Notes: generated by a model not told the origin, from the letters alone. A stretch of 45,734 nt of DNA from Planctomycetota bacterium (GCA_021413705.1 JAIOPX010000395.1:1-45734); one strand, 5' to 3'. Positions 32,146 to 40,086 are shown, counted from the stretch's first letter. Translations and numbers: made by a program.

Positions 32146-33881
32146 TGGCCACCGCGACTACGCCACTCTCTGAAATCATCCGCCAGATCCCGGGCTACGA
32201 CCCCTACGCCACGGCCGGGGATGCGTGGTTCGATGATGAGTGCGCACAAAACGCCATCGACTTCTTTGAGCATGAAGAGACGGGCTGCCTGCGCCATATC
32301 GAGGGAGAGTGCGCCGGTCAGTTGTTCCGATTGCAAGATTGGCAAAAGGCCATCATCGGAAATATCTTCGGCTGGAAGCGGATCGATGCGAAGGGGCGCA
32401 CGGTTCGCCGCTATCGTGAATCGCTGATTTACATTCCCCGCAAGAACGGGAAGACGCCACTCTCAGCAGGCATCGGCGTGCTGGTTACGTTTTGCGACAG
32501 CGAGATCGGACAGCAAAACTACATCGCGGCTGCCGAGCGCGGACAGGCCGGCAAGTTGTTCCGCTACTGCAAGCACATGATCGAAGCGGAGCCGGAACTA
32601 TCGAGCCGTTGCACGCTGTACGGTGGGCACGCTGAAGCTGGACAATCACGGTCAATCGTGATCGAGGCGACCAACTCTTTCATGCGTGTTATCAGTGCCG
32701 ACGCCGGCGCCCAACACGGTGGCACCACACACCTGGCGATCGTGGACGAACTGCATACGCAACCGAATCGTGATCTAGTGGACGTGCTCCAGACTTCGCT
32801 GGCCAGTGAAAACCGCAAGCAACCGCTAGTGATCTGGTTGACCACGGCCGACTATGACCGGCCATCGATCTGCAATGAGAAGCACAACTACGCATGCAAG
32901 GTCCGTGACGGCATTATCGAGGATCCGGCGTTTCTGCCTGTGATCTATGAGGCATCGATCGAGGATGATTGGAAGAGCCCTGAAGTATGGGCCAAGGCAA
33001 ATCCCAACCTGGGCGTAAGTGTGTCGCTGGAATACATGCAGCGGGAATGCAAACGCGCACAGGACAGCCCTGAATATGAGAACACGTTCAAGCGATTGCA
33101 CCTGAATGTGAAGACTCAGCAGGCCGTGAAGTGTATCCCAATGGATAGATGGGACGCCTGCCAAACCGTGATTGACGTTACCACCCTGGCGAAACGTGAC
33201 GTTTTTGCAGCGCTGGACATTGGCGCAACTTCGGACTTCACCGCGCTGGTTCTGGTATTCCCTCACGATGATGGAAAGCCCGTCCAGGTTCCGGTCGATC
33301 CCGAGGATCCGGACGGCCCGAAGACTACCGTAGTGCGCCGATCGTTCACGTTGCTGCCGACGTTCTGGCTGCCTGAATCGCCCGTCACGAGAGATCCCAG
33401 AATGCAGGCCACGATCAACGCCTGGCAGCGGCAAGGATTTATCCGCACAACACCCGGCGACGTGGTGGACTATGACATGGTTCTGGCCGACGTGCTGACG
33501 ATCCTGCGCCCCTACCAGCTTGCGGGCTTCGCATTCGACCGGGGCTTTCAAGGTTCGCAGATGGGCAACAACCTAATGAAACACTTCGGGGACAAGGTCG
33601 AGCAATTCCCGCAAGGACTTCTCAGCATGGCCGCACCCTTCCGCGAACTGATCGAACTGCTGAAGACCGGCAAGCTACATCACGACGGCAACCCGGTGAT
33701 GAGATGGATGGCCAGCAACACGGCGGCCGAATCGCGCGGCGGACTGACCAAGCCGTCGAAGGACAAGAGCGCAGAGAAGATCGACGGCATCACGGCGGCC
33801 ACGATGGCCATTGGTTTGGCGATCCGTGCGCCGGTCAAACCGGTGAGCGTCTACAAGACCCGCGGGATCCGAATGATTTAA
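32145..33881 (+). CDS. phage terminase large subunit
   Basis: 578 aa. The N-terminus contains GDAWFDDECAQNAIDFFEHE. The Walker A variant is YIPRKNGKTPLSAG (about residue 95), Walker B is LAIVDELHTQ (about residue 200) and motif III is VIWLTTADYD. The nuclease domain begins VFAALDIGATSDFTAL (Asp) and has FAFDRGFQGSQMGNNL. It is the motor and headful nuclease of DNA packaging. The usual next gene, the portal, is missing; small unknown genes follow. Confidence 0.93.
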   Translation: MATATTPLSEIIRQIPGYDPYATAGDAWFDDECAQNAIDFFEHEETGCLRHIEGECAGQLFRLQDWQKAIIGNIFGWKRIDAKGRTVRRYRESLIYIPRKNGKTPLSAGIGVLVTFCDSEIGQQNYIAAAERGQAGKLFRYCKHMIEAEPELSSRCTLYGGHAEAGQSRSIVIEATNSFMRVISADAGAQHGGTTHLAIVDELHTQPNRDLVDVLQTSLASENRKQPLVIWLTTADYDRPSICNEKHNYACKVRDGIIEDPAFLPVIYEASIEDDWKSPEVWAKANPNLGVSVSLEYMQRECKRAQDSPEYENTFKRLHLNVKTQQAVKCIPMDRWDACQTVIDVTTLAKRDVFAALDIGATSDFTALVLVFPHDDGKPVQVPVDPEDPDGPKTTVVRRSFTLLPTFWLPESPVTRDPRMQATINAWQRQGFIRTTPGDVVDYDMVLADVLTILRPYQLAGFAFDRGFQGSQMGNNLMKHFGDKVEQFPQGLLSMAAPFRELIELLKTGKLHHDGNPVMRWMASNTAAESRGGLTKPSKDKSAEKIDGITAATMAIGLAIRAPVKPVSVYKTRGIRMI

Positions 33882-33949
33882 GCACCACCAGAAGCCGCCG
33901 GCCAGCACAACGCCCCGGCGAACAAGACCACGTAACGGAGAAACTTTCG

Positions 33950-34171
33950 ATGACCACCGCCCCACAACTTGAACCATGCCGGCTCTACCAGCGGGCCGAC
34001 CGACTGGAACGGGAAGCCGCCAAGCTGAAGGAACAGGCCGCCACGGCTGCGCCACCGGAGGCGAATCGACTGCGGAAGCAGGCCGGCCAGCGGAGACAGA
34101 AGGCAGCCTATTGGAGATCACAAGCCAACAAAGTCACCGCCGCCGCGGTCAGTCTGCTGAAGGCCAGTTGA
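33950..34171 (+). CDS. small coiled-coil protein
   Basis: 73 aa from the ATG at 33950, after CGTAACGGAGAAAC. It is almost entirely helical and basic, with RADRLEREAAKLKEQAATAA and RQKAAYWRSQANKVTAAA. It occupies the place where a portal gene would lie. No function is recognised. Confidence 0.6.
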   Translation: MTTAPQLEPCRLYQRADRLEREAAKLKEQAATAAPPEANRLRKQAGQRRQKAAYWRSQANKVTAAAVSLLKAS

Positions 34172-34224
34172 GTGGCACGCATTCCCGGCGCCGTGGTCCG
34201 CCGCGGCGCTGGGGTGTTGCCACT
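34171..34224 (+). promoter_or_regulatory. strong RNA hairpin between small genes
   Basis: AGTGGCA (34171-34177) pairs with TGCCACT (34218-34224), enclosing a GC-rich inner stem (GGCGCCGTGG with CCGCGGCGCT, with GU pairs). There is no T-run. It may protect or process the mRNA between the small gene upstream and the one at 34267. Confidence 0.4.
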
Positions 34225-34266
34225 GAGAGATTTATTTCACCACCCACAATTTTAGGAGATCAACCA

Positions 34267-34482
34267 ATGTCTAATCGCAAGATCGTTGGCGTGCGAACCG
34301 TCACAACCACCAACCTTAGCGCGATGCCGTCCGGTTCTAAGAAGCGCCAACTCGCGGCGCTGGCGGCGATGGGCAATTACATTCCGCAGCCTTGCGAGAT
34401 CACCTACCACGTCCACGAACGCGAGACAGAACAAGCCGCCTTGGATCGTGCAATGAGCGACCCCAATTTGTTTCAAATGTAG
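34267..34482 (+). CDS. small hypothetical protein
   Basis: 71 aa, starting behind TAGGAGATCAACCA. It has a basic N-terminal half (MSNRKIVGVRTVTTTNLSAM) and a second half with ITYHVHERETEQAALDRAM. No family recognised. It lies in the small-gene stretch between TerL and the protease. Confidence 0.6.
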   Translation: MSNRKIVGVRTVTTTNLSAMPSGSKKRQLAALAAMGNYIPQPCEITYHVHERETEQAALDRAMSDPNLFQM

Positions 34483-34517
34483 TCGGCCTGGTGCAAAGCA
34501 AGGGACGCAAGAAACCC

Positions 34518-34853
34518 ATGAACATTCTCAGGAAACTTTTCGGAAGGAACAAAATGGACGACGACACACAAAACGAAATTGAAACGCTACGCAAGCAAGT
34601 GGCCGAACTGCTCGCCCGCATTGTGAAACTTGAACCGCAACCGTCAGTGCAACCCGTGCAAGTCTCACGAGGCACGCCGGCGCCGCTATTCACACGGCCC
34701 CACCCCGAGGCCGAAGGAGCCTATAAAAACTTGATGGACTATGCCGGGCGGGCTGCGAGAAACGAAAGCACGCGGCAGAAACAAGAGGCCGAGCAGATGG
34801 AAAAGCCGAAGCCCGCGAAGCCAATTTTCATCGACGGGCGGCTGATTTACTAA
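34518..34853 (+). CDS. small hypothetical protein with coiled coil
   Basis: 111 aa from the ATG at 34518 (MNILRKLFGRNK, a possible amphipathic membrane-surface helix). An alternative ATG at 34554, behind GGAAGGAAC, gives a 99-aa protein. TQNEIETLRKQVAELLARIV is a clear leucine-heptad coiled coil, and the rest is Pro/Glu-rich. No function recognised. Confidence 0.55.
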   Translation: MNILRKLFGRNKMDDDTQNEIETLRKQVAELLARIVKLEPQPSVQPVQVSRGTPAPLFTRPHPEAEGAYKNLMDYAGRAARNESTRQKQEAEQMEKPKPAKPIFIDGRLIY

Positions 34854-34924
34854 GGCGGTGAATCTCGCCAACAGAAGCCGCCACGGCACAAGCCTGGCGA
34901 ACGTCTTCACAAAGGAAACCACAA

Positions 34925-35146
34925 ATGCTAGTTCACACTTCAGCCCACAACCGATCCGGCCGCAGTGCCATCTTGCGAAACTTCCGCCATTGGGAAGCCA
35001 CCCGCGACTTGGAGCAAGCCGAGATCTTGGAGCGATTGGCAGCGGTCACTGACGACCAAGTCGATCGCTGCATTTTGAACAGCAAGATTGCCGTACTGTC
35101 CCAGCGGGGACGGGACTCGTTGAAGGCTGCCACGGAGAGAGATTGA
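34925..35146 (+). CDS. small hypothetical protein
   Basis: 73 aa, behind AAGGAAACCACAA, the same leader as the gene at 30629. It is helical and charged (ATRDLEQAEILERLAAVTDD). It is followed one base later by the hairpin terminator at 35147. No family recognised. Confidence 0.55.
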   Translation: MLVHTSAHNRSGRSAILRNFRHWEATRDLEQAEILERLAAVTDDQVDRCILNSKIAVLSQRGRDSLKAATERD

Positions 35147-35178
35147 AACTACATCAATTGACGTAGTTTTCCTTTTTA
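35147..35178 (+). terminator. hairpin terminator
   Basis: AACTAC (35147-35152) pairs with GTAGTT (35163-35168) around an almost palindromic TCAATTGA centre, followed by a T-rich run. It would end transcription of the small-gene stretch or attenuate it before the next gene at 35206. Confidence 0.6.
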
Positions 35179-35205
35179 CCTTTTTACACCAACAGGAGAA
35201 AAGTT

Positions 35206-35499
35206 ATGACGATTGCAGACACGTTTTTTGACGCGAAGGAAGAGATTCAGTCCTACCTGGACAACGGAGATTGTCCAAGCATTACAGCAGCGGCCCGCAT
35301 TCACAAAGCCGTGGTGCTGATGGATTGCGTCCAACTCGGACTCGATCGCAGTCCGTCGCTGATGCGTGATGCAGAGTTGGCGTCGTATTACGCCGAACTG
35401 GACAAGCAACTCGACAACCTTGACCTGGGACCACTGTTGCAAGCCAAAGCCGGGATCCTGGCGGCAGCGGCAAGCATCAGGGAAATGACAACAGCGTAA
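35206..35499 (+). CDS. small acidic hypothetical protein
   Basis: 97 aa, with AACAGGAGAAAAGTT as ribosome site. Helical and acidic (FDAKEEIQSYLDNGDCPSITAAARIH), ending AAAASIREMTTA. It sits just before the hairpins upstream of the prohead protease. No family recognised. Confidence 0.6.
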   Translation: MTIADTFFDAKEEIQSYLDNGDCPSITAAARIHKAVVLMDCVQLGLDRSPSLMRDAELASYYAELDKQLDNLDLGPLLQAKAGILAAAASIREMTTA

Positions 35500-35507
35500 C
35501 AACACAC

Positions 35508-35582
35508 CGCGCCGTTCTGCAATTCGGCGCGATTCGTCGGCACGGTGCCGCGGTGCGTTACGCAGCCGCCGCGGCACCGTGC
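35508..35582 (+). promoter_or_regulatory. double hairpin upstream of the prohead protease
   Basis: Hairpin 1: CGCGCCG (35508-35514) with CGGCGCG (35525-35531). Hairpin 2: a perfect 14-bp stem, GCACGGTGCCGCGG (35540-35553) with CCGCGGCACCGTGC (35569-35582), whose loop contains TGCG-TTA-CGCA. No T-run follows, so an mRNA-processing, stability or protein-binding role fits better than termination. Confidence 0.55.
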
Positions 35583-35605
35583 TGACATTAACCACGAAGG
35601 AACCA

Positions 35606-36334
35606 ATGATGGAATACCGAAGCAGTATCAACACCCTGGCCGTCGAGATGAGAAGCAGCACCATCGGAATGAGTGGCCAGGAGATCGCCGGCATTGCCGC
35701 AGTCTTCTACGATGGCACGGAGCGAACGGAGTTTGCCTTGGATCCTGGCAGCCCCAACCGCCGGCGCGTGGTCGAGCGGATTATGCCAAGCGCGTTCGAT
35801 GCCGTGTTGGTCGATGTTTCCGGGAACGATACTCGTGGTCTGTTCAATCACTCATCCGACCACCTACTTGGCCGGCGCAGCGCAGGGACGTTGCGATTAT
35901 CGAAGACGCCCCGGGGACTCGCGTATGCGATCACCTACGATCCGACCGACCCGGATCACCAGCGTGTTGCCGCGAAACTGAAGCGCGGAGATTTGAAGGG
36001 GAGTAGTTTCGGATTCACCGTCCAAGAGAGCGGCCAGCGCTTCTCCGTCGAGAACGGGATCGGCGTGATCGAGATTCGCAGCGTCAAGTATTTGCGGGAC
36101 GTTTCGCCCGTCACGTTTCCCGCCTATGCAGGAACCGATGCCGGCCTGCGCAGTGTCGATGCGTTTCGCCATTGGGAGCGCAGCAATCCAGACCTGGCGG
36201 CCGAGCTGGCCACCCTGGCGGCCCGAGCCAAGTTGGCGGGAATGTCCAGCCCGCCACCGCCAGAACTGAAGCCAAGCAGCCTGGGGGACTATCACGCAAC
36301 CTTAGCGGCCCGCGTCAAGCTGGCCAGCATGTAA
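35606..36334 (+). CDS. HK97-family prohead protease
   Basis: 242 aa from the first of two adjacent ATGs (35606, 35609). Family landmarks are GIAAVFYD, VVERIMPSAFDAVL, TRGLFNHSSDHLLGR (catalytic His), GLAYAITYDPTDPD, LKGSSFGFTV (catalytic Ser) and LRDVSPVTFPAY. In phages it digests the scaffold and the capsid delta domain. Its usual partner, the major capsid gene, does not follow; a tape-measure-like gene does. The C-terminus carries two related units, LAARAKLAGM and LAARVKLASM. Confidence 0.9.
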   Translation: MMEYRSSINTLAVEMRSSTIGMSGQEIAGIAAVFYDGTERTEFALDPGSPNRRRVVERIMPSAFDAVLVDVSGNDTRGLFNHSSDHLLGRRSAGTLRLSKTPRGLAYAITYDPTDPDHQRVAAKLKRGDLKGSSFGFTVQESGQRFSVENGIGVIEIRSVKYLRDVSPVTFPAYAGTDAGLRSVDAFRHWERSNPDLAAELATLAARAKLAGMSSPPPPELKPSSLGDYHATLAARVKLASM

Positions 36335-36364
36335 CCGAAACCGTAACCCAATATCAAAAGGAAA

Positions 36365-37864
36365 ATGAACATGGCCGCCACTGTAGGAAATATCGCCATC
36401 GGATTTGTCGCCTCGACCGGAGGATTCACAGGCGGCGCCAACAAGGTCATCAAGCAGTTAGGCCAGATTTATCTTGCCGCGCAAACATTGACCAAGGGCG
36501 TCGCCACTGTCATGGACACATTCGAGCGGATGGATACGCTCGTTGACACGGCAGACTCTATCGGCATCGCTACGGATTCTCTTATCTCGTTGCGCTTCGC
36601 AGCCGAGCAGGGAGCCAGCAGCGCCGCCGGCATGGACAGCGCACTCGGCACCATGAATAAGAACGTCGGCCTAGCGGCGATGGGGATGGGCCGGGCTGGT
36701 GACACGATCAAGCGGCTGGGGCTGGACGTGCAAAAGCTGAAGAGCATGAGGCCCGAGCAAATGTTTTCGACGTTTGCTGATGCCATCAGCAGGATATCGG
36801 ACCCGGCAGAACAGGCCGCCGTCGCCTCTCGCATCTTCGGAGACGAAGGGCAAAAGCTGTTGTCTGTTCTGCGCGGTGGGGCAGGCGCTTTTGCGGCTGC
36901 CGATGCACAGGCCGAAAAGATGGGACTGCACCTCGGAGAAGGCGCACGCCAAGCCGCTGAAGCCCACGATGCACTTCTGCGCATGGAGCAATCTGCCACC
37001 GCATTGGGGGACAGCCTGATATCGGGCCTGGCCCCGGCGATTACAAACCTCTCCGGCGAGTTGGAAAAGTCTATGCCAGCCATTAAGGACTTCCTGAGTG
37101 GCGTAGGCCAAGTAGCCAATGACATGCTGAAGGGGAGCCGCCGTCTGGGCTTTATTCTCGCTGGCGACTCGGAGGGGCTGGCTGGTCTGGACAAGGTGGC
37201 CGGCACGCCGATGGACCCGGACGTACAGCGTAACGCCGCGAACGGTTTTAAGAAGATCACGCAAGAGGCCATCAATCTCGGTGACGAACTGGAGAAACAA
37301 CAAAAGCAGATCGAGAACATCATGGGCAATCTCAGCGAGAAGATGAACGGCCCGAAGTCCATTCAGGATCAACTCCGTGGCTTGGGGGCTGGACCCGAAA
37401 CACTGGAGGAAGCCCGCAAGATGGAATACATCATCGGCGTGCAAGAGCAGATCACCGCCGAAATTGAAAAGCAGCGGCAGGCTTACATCAACCTGGCCAG
37501 AGACGCTGGGCGCGTAAGTGAAAAGATGCGCACGCCACTAGAGGAACTGCAAGCGGAAACCAAGCACCTCACCGAAATGTTCAACGCCGGTCTACTGGAC
37601 TTCGTGACGTTCAGCCGCGCCGCCGCCGATCTGCAAAAGGACTTTGAAAAGTCGCTCCCCAAACAGGAAGCCCCCCGTTCTGCCGGATTCATGGCCGAAG
37701 GTTCGGTGGCCGCCTTCTCCAACGCCAACATCAACAAAACCAACGGCCTGGAGAACATCGCCCGCCAACAGTTGCGCAAAGCGGGAGAAGCAGTCGCGGC
37801 CACAGCCCAAGTCGAAGCGGCGATTCGGAACGGATTCAACACCATTAACACTTTTGTTTTCTGA
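36365..37864 (+). CDS. phage tail tape-measure-like protein
   Basis: 499 aa from ATG 36365 (36371 is equally placed behind AAAAGGAAAA). Helical throughout, with typical tape-measure features: GFVASTGGFTGGANKVIKQLG, DTADSIGIATDSLISLRFAAEQ, VASRIFGDEGQKLLSVLRGG and EQSATALGDSLISGLAPAI. It is short compared with a full tape measure and has no tail-tube, chaperone or baseplate genes around it. It may be a relic, or a protein with another structural job. Confidence 0.75.
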   Translation: MNMAATVGNIAIGFVASTGGFTGGANKVIKQLGQIYLAAQTLTKGVATVMDTFERMDTLVDTADSIGIATDSLISLRFAAEQGASSAAGMDSALGTMNKNVGLAAMGMGRAGDTIKRLGLDVQKLKSMRPEQMFSTFADAISRISDPAEQAAVASRIFGDEGQKLLSVLRGGAGAFAAADAQAEKMGLHLGEGARQAAEAHDALLRMEQSATALGDSLISGLAPAITNLSGELEKSMPAIKDFLSGVGQVANDMLKGSRRLGFILAGDSEGLAGLDKVAGTPMDPDVQRNAANGFKKITQEAINLGDELEKQQKQIENIMGNLSEKMNGPKSIQDQLRGLGAGPETLEEARKMEYIIGVQEQITAEIEKQRQAYINLARDAGRVSEKMRTPLEELQAETKHLTEMFNAGLLDFVTFSRAAADLQKDFEKSLPKQEAPRSAGFMAEGSVAAFSNANINKTNGLENIARQQLRKAGEAVAATAQVEAAIRNGFNTINTFVF

Positions 37865-37873
37865 GGACACGAA

Positions 37874-38101
37874 ATGAGCAAAGCACCAACCGGGAGGGAA
37901 TGGGATCGCTGCGTGCGCGGACTGGCGGACCTGGCTGCCGGCCGGGTGAGCAGCATCAAAGAGGCTGCGGCCATCACGAGGCAGGCGGCCAACATTCAGG
38001 GCTACATCGCAAACGCTGCTGGGCTTGCCATGCAGGCGATGACCAACCGGGTACAGGCGGAGCTGCGCCGGAAGCACGACGACTACCGGCAACGGAATTG
38101 A
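37874..38101 (+). CDS. small helical hypothetical protein
   Basis: 75 aa, starting 9 bp after the tape-measure-like stop. The repeated Ala-rich helices (EAAAITRQAANIQGYIANAA) and charged end (ELRRKHDDYRQRN) give no family. Possibly cotranscribed with the tape-measure-like gene and the next ORF. Confidence 0.6.
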   Translation: MSKAPTGREWDRCVRGLADLAAGRVSSIKEAAAITRQAANIQGYIANAAGLAMQAMTNRVQAELRRKHDDYRQRN

Positions 38102-38103
38102 TT

Positions 38104-38337
38104 ATGAGAAGCCCGGCCCGTCACTCCCTGTTGTCGTTCCTGCCACCCGAGGCCGTGCCGGTCGAGTTGCCGGCGATGAGTTTGTCAAAAATCGGCAGAC
38201 CTGCCAAAACTTGTGAAACTAAGCGAAATCGTCCAACTATTGAACGAACTGCCAAAACGGCACGCATAGGATTGCTTGTAGTGAGCGATCGCGGGGCAAC
38301 ACGACCTTGGACACCTACCCAAACGGAGCTTTTTTGA
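38104..38337 (+). CDS. small basic protein with SLLxFLxPE motif
   Basis: 77 aa, starting two bases after the previous stop. RHSLLSFLPPEAVP matches RESLLAFLLPETCP of the E1 protein at 22396; both are short, basic and near the end of an operon. Function unknown. Confidence 0.5.
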   Translation: MRSPARHSLLSFLPPEAVPVELPAMSLSKIGRPAKTCETKRNRPTIERTAKTARIGLLVVSDRGATRPWTPTQTELF

Positions 38338-38345
38338 TGGCCTGG

Positions 38346-38540
38346 TTACTTGGGGGATGGTGGAAGAGTTGCTTGGAAAGAAGTCAAGCACTCCAAGCAG
38401 AGCGGCCCCCGCTCCGCTGCCCATGCATCAGGATCCAAGATATTTCGCAATGCAGCCATTTCTCGCAGGATGGCCAAGCATGTGTCAGCCTCCTCCGTCG
38501 GCATGAGCTTATTACAAGTTCGGCAGGCGACGAGCAGCAT
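38346..38540 (-). CDS. small zinc-binding protein, minus strand
   Basis: 64 aa. CRTC near the N-terminus and CLEC near the C-terminus form a zinc site, with WAAERGPLCLECL matching WADKHGPLCPPCL of its upstream neighbour. Start and stop of the two genes are separated by 2 bp. It is antisense to overlapping plus-strand frames that look spurious. Confidence 0.6.
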   Translation of the reverse strand: MLLVACRTCNKLMPTEEADTCLAILREMAALRNILDPDAWAAERGPLCLECLTSFQATLPPSPK

Positions 38541-38542
38541 AT

Positions 38543-38752
38543 CTACACCTTCTTACCAAGATCTGCCAAGCAGGGCGGACAAAGCGGGCCGTGCTTATCG
38601 GCCCATTCTCGCCGGTTGGAGATCCCCCGCTGGGAAGCAATGGACTTTAGGACGTTTATGGACCAGCGCGCTAAAAGTTCAACCAACGGGCGACCGCACC
38701 GGCGACATTCGAGAGGTTCGTTTGGCATATCAGTGAGAGATTCGGGAAGCAA
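38543..38752 (-). CDS. small zinc-binding protein, minus strand, paralogue of its neighbour
   Basis: 69 aa if started at TTG 38752; ATG 38728 (MPNEPLECRRCG) gives 61 aa. Zinc knuckles CRRC and CPPC bracket a helical middle (LLARWSINVLKSIASQRGIS). It forms a two-gene minus-strand unit with the gene at 38346, the only genes in E2 on that strand, which suggests a separately acquired cargo pair. Confidence 0.6.
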   Translation of the reverse strand: MLPESLTDMPNEPLECRRCGRPLVELLARWSINVLKSIASQRGISNRREWADKHGPLCPPCLADLGKKV

Positions 38753-38905
38753 GAATTTTCAGGCACCTCAACCTATGCAACAGACGTGCCAACGAAAACC
38801 CCGCAGAAAACGGGCTTACACGATGCAAGCCCAACGCGATTCCAGGGTAGTTTGTTCGCCAGGGGTAGGGTTTGGCGTGCAAATACAGGGGGCTTTGTTC
38901 CAGAC

Positions 38906-38935
38906 TTGACGGGATAACCGCCGGCGCGTCAGAAT
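38906..38935 (+). promoter_or_regulatory. candidate promoter of the 38.9-kb structured RNA
   Basis: TTGACG (38906-38911), an 18-bp spacer and CAGAAT (38930-38935). The -10 is imperfect. The start would fall near 38942, just before the first hairpin. Confidence 0.4.
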
Positions 38936-38941
38936 GTCGGC

Positions 38942-39096
38942 GTTGAAACCAAGGCCGTGAAAGCGGCCGAAGACTGATAGGACAATTCGATGTTCAGAAA
39001 GCCCGGAACCCCGGATGACTGTGCGCACGTCGTGAGGCATGCGCTGGCACTCTATCAGGTGCCACAACAACGGTCCTCCGGGGCTCCGGGTTTTTT
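38942..39096 (+). ncRNA. candidate structured small RNA with intrinsic terminator
   Basis: No credible gene lies between 38753 and 39135. GGCCG/CGGCC forms a first hairpin (38953-38968). CCCGGAACCCCGGA (39002-39015) pairs with TCCGGGGCTCCGGG (39077-39090) with one mismatch, enclosing TGGCAC/GTGCCA and GCGCA/TGCGC hairpins, and is followed by TTTTTT (39091-39096). A multibranched stem ending in a T-run, plus a candidate promoter, suggests a 150-nt RNA. A further perfect hairpin, GCTGCGC/GCGCAGC (39097-39117), precedes the next gene. Confidence 0.55.
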
Positions 39097-39135
39097 GCTG
39101 CGCCGATAGTGCGCAGCGGGAAGGTGAGCATATAC

Positions 39136-39555
39136 ATGGCCACCAAGACCAAACCCATTGCAGAAGATGAACGCTATTCACTTCTGAAGCACGGCATGTG
39201 CATGGGGCTGCTGCCCGACAAACTCAGCCGCGAGACGATCTTGAAGCGGCAAGCCCTGGCCGAGCGACTAACCAAGTTGACCGGCGGCGCCGTGGTTGTC
39301 GATTTTGAGCCGTCAACTTTTATTGAGGACCAGCAGCGGACCACCTTCGGTAAGATGTTTGATGCCTCCCTGGAGACGGAGGATCAGTCGATGTGGATGC
39401 AGTTAGGCAAGGGCGACCTGGGGCGGCAACTCGTGGCCGAACTGCGCCGGGTGGGCGAGCTTTATTTCGAAGCCGCCGATTTGGCTGAAAAGAATCTGCC
39501 AACAAAGAGCAAAGCGAAACGGGCTGGGAAGTCCAGAAAGGTAGGTGCGAAATGA
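39136..39555 (+). CDS. hypothetical cargo protein
   Basis: 139 aa from the ATG at 39136 behind GGGAAGGTGAGC. Helical, with LLKHGMCMGLLPDKLSRETI and TTFGKMFDASLETEDQSMWM, and a Lys-rich tail (KSKAKRAGKSRKVGAK). No family recognised. It overlaps the next gene by ATGA and forms a three-gene unit that ends at the terminator near the E2 right end. Confidence 0.6.
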   Translation: MATKTKPIAEDERYSLLKHGMCMGLLPDKLSRETILKRQALAERLTKLTGGAVVVDFEPSTFIEDQQRTTFGKMFDASLETEDQSMWMQLGKGDLGRQLVAELRRVGELYFEAADLAEKNLPTKSKAKRAGKSRKVGAK

Positions 39556-39824
39556 AGGCAAAAGAGAAGACCGTGAAATGCACGCTCCACATTGTGGCGA
39601 AGTTCACCGACGTTGAGGTGCCAGCGAACGCGATGAAGTCGCAGCAAGACCTGGCCAACTTCTTCAACGAGGCGGTGAGAGTCGCCAACGAGGATCACGA
39701 GTTTACTATTGAGCCGGGTGAAGATGACGTGACTTGCGTTGTGCATGACAAGCAAGGCAAGGACGTTATGACGATTCGGCAAAAGTACGAAGTTAGCAAG
39801 GCAGGAAAGGCAGGCCGCGTATGA
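39552..39824 (+). CDS. hypothetical cargo protein
   Basis: 90 aa in an ATGA overlap with the previous gene. Alternating beta strands and helix (CTLHIVAKFTDVEVPANAM, DDVTCVVHDKQGKDVMTI). Not recognised. Overlaps the next gene by ATGA. Confidence 0.6.
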   Translation: MKAKEKTVKCTLHIVAKFTDVEVPANAMKSQQDLANFFNEAVRVANEDHEFTIEPGEDDVTCVVHDKQGKDVMTIRQKYEVSKAGKAGRV

Positions 39825-40012
39825 CTCTCTATCTGATGGAAGTCGTCGGAGACAAAGAACGGACACTGATAACCGATCAGGTTTTAGGCGACGAAGACCT
39901 TGCTGGTTTCTCGGAAGCCGCCGAGCCGGGAAAGACGTGCAACCCCCTGCCGATCGTCAGCTTGACCATCGACGTAGGCGGCGGACAACTGCGGACGATT
40001 GATTTTAAGTAA
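39821..40012 (+). CDS. hypothetical cargo protein
   Basis: 63 aa, last gene of E2. Beta-rich (TLYLMEVVGDKERTLITDQVL, VSLTIDVGGGQLRTIDF). Not recognised. Close coupling to the two genes before it suggests that the three act together. Confidence 0.6.
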   Translation: MTLYLMEVVGDKERTLITDQVLGDEDLAGFSEAAEPGKTCNPLPIVSLTIDVGGGQLRTIDFK

Positions 40013-40019
40013 CGACCAC

Positions 40020-40086
40020 GGCCGGCGCTGGGCAACCAGCCTGATCAGCAGGCTGGGCATCCTTCGGGGTGTCCGGCCTGTTTTGT
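40020..40086 (+). terminator. three-helix structured terminator at the E2 right end
   Basis: GGCCGG (40020-40025) pairs with CCGGCC (40073-40078). Inside are CCAGCCTG/CAGGCTGG and a CATCC-TTCG-GGGTG hairpin with a stable UUCG loop. TGTTTTGTT follows. It probably ends the cargo operon and shields attR from readthrough. Confidence 0.7.

Noticed and set aside
38307..38909. 200-aa plus-strand ORF across the cargo gap of E2
   Set aside because: It overlaps the convincing minus-strand zinc-protein genes, has no recognisable domain and runs through repeat-poor, low-quality coding sequence; judged a shadow frame.
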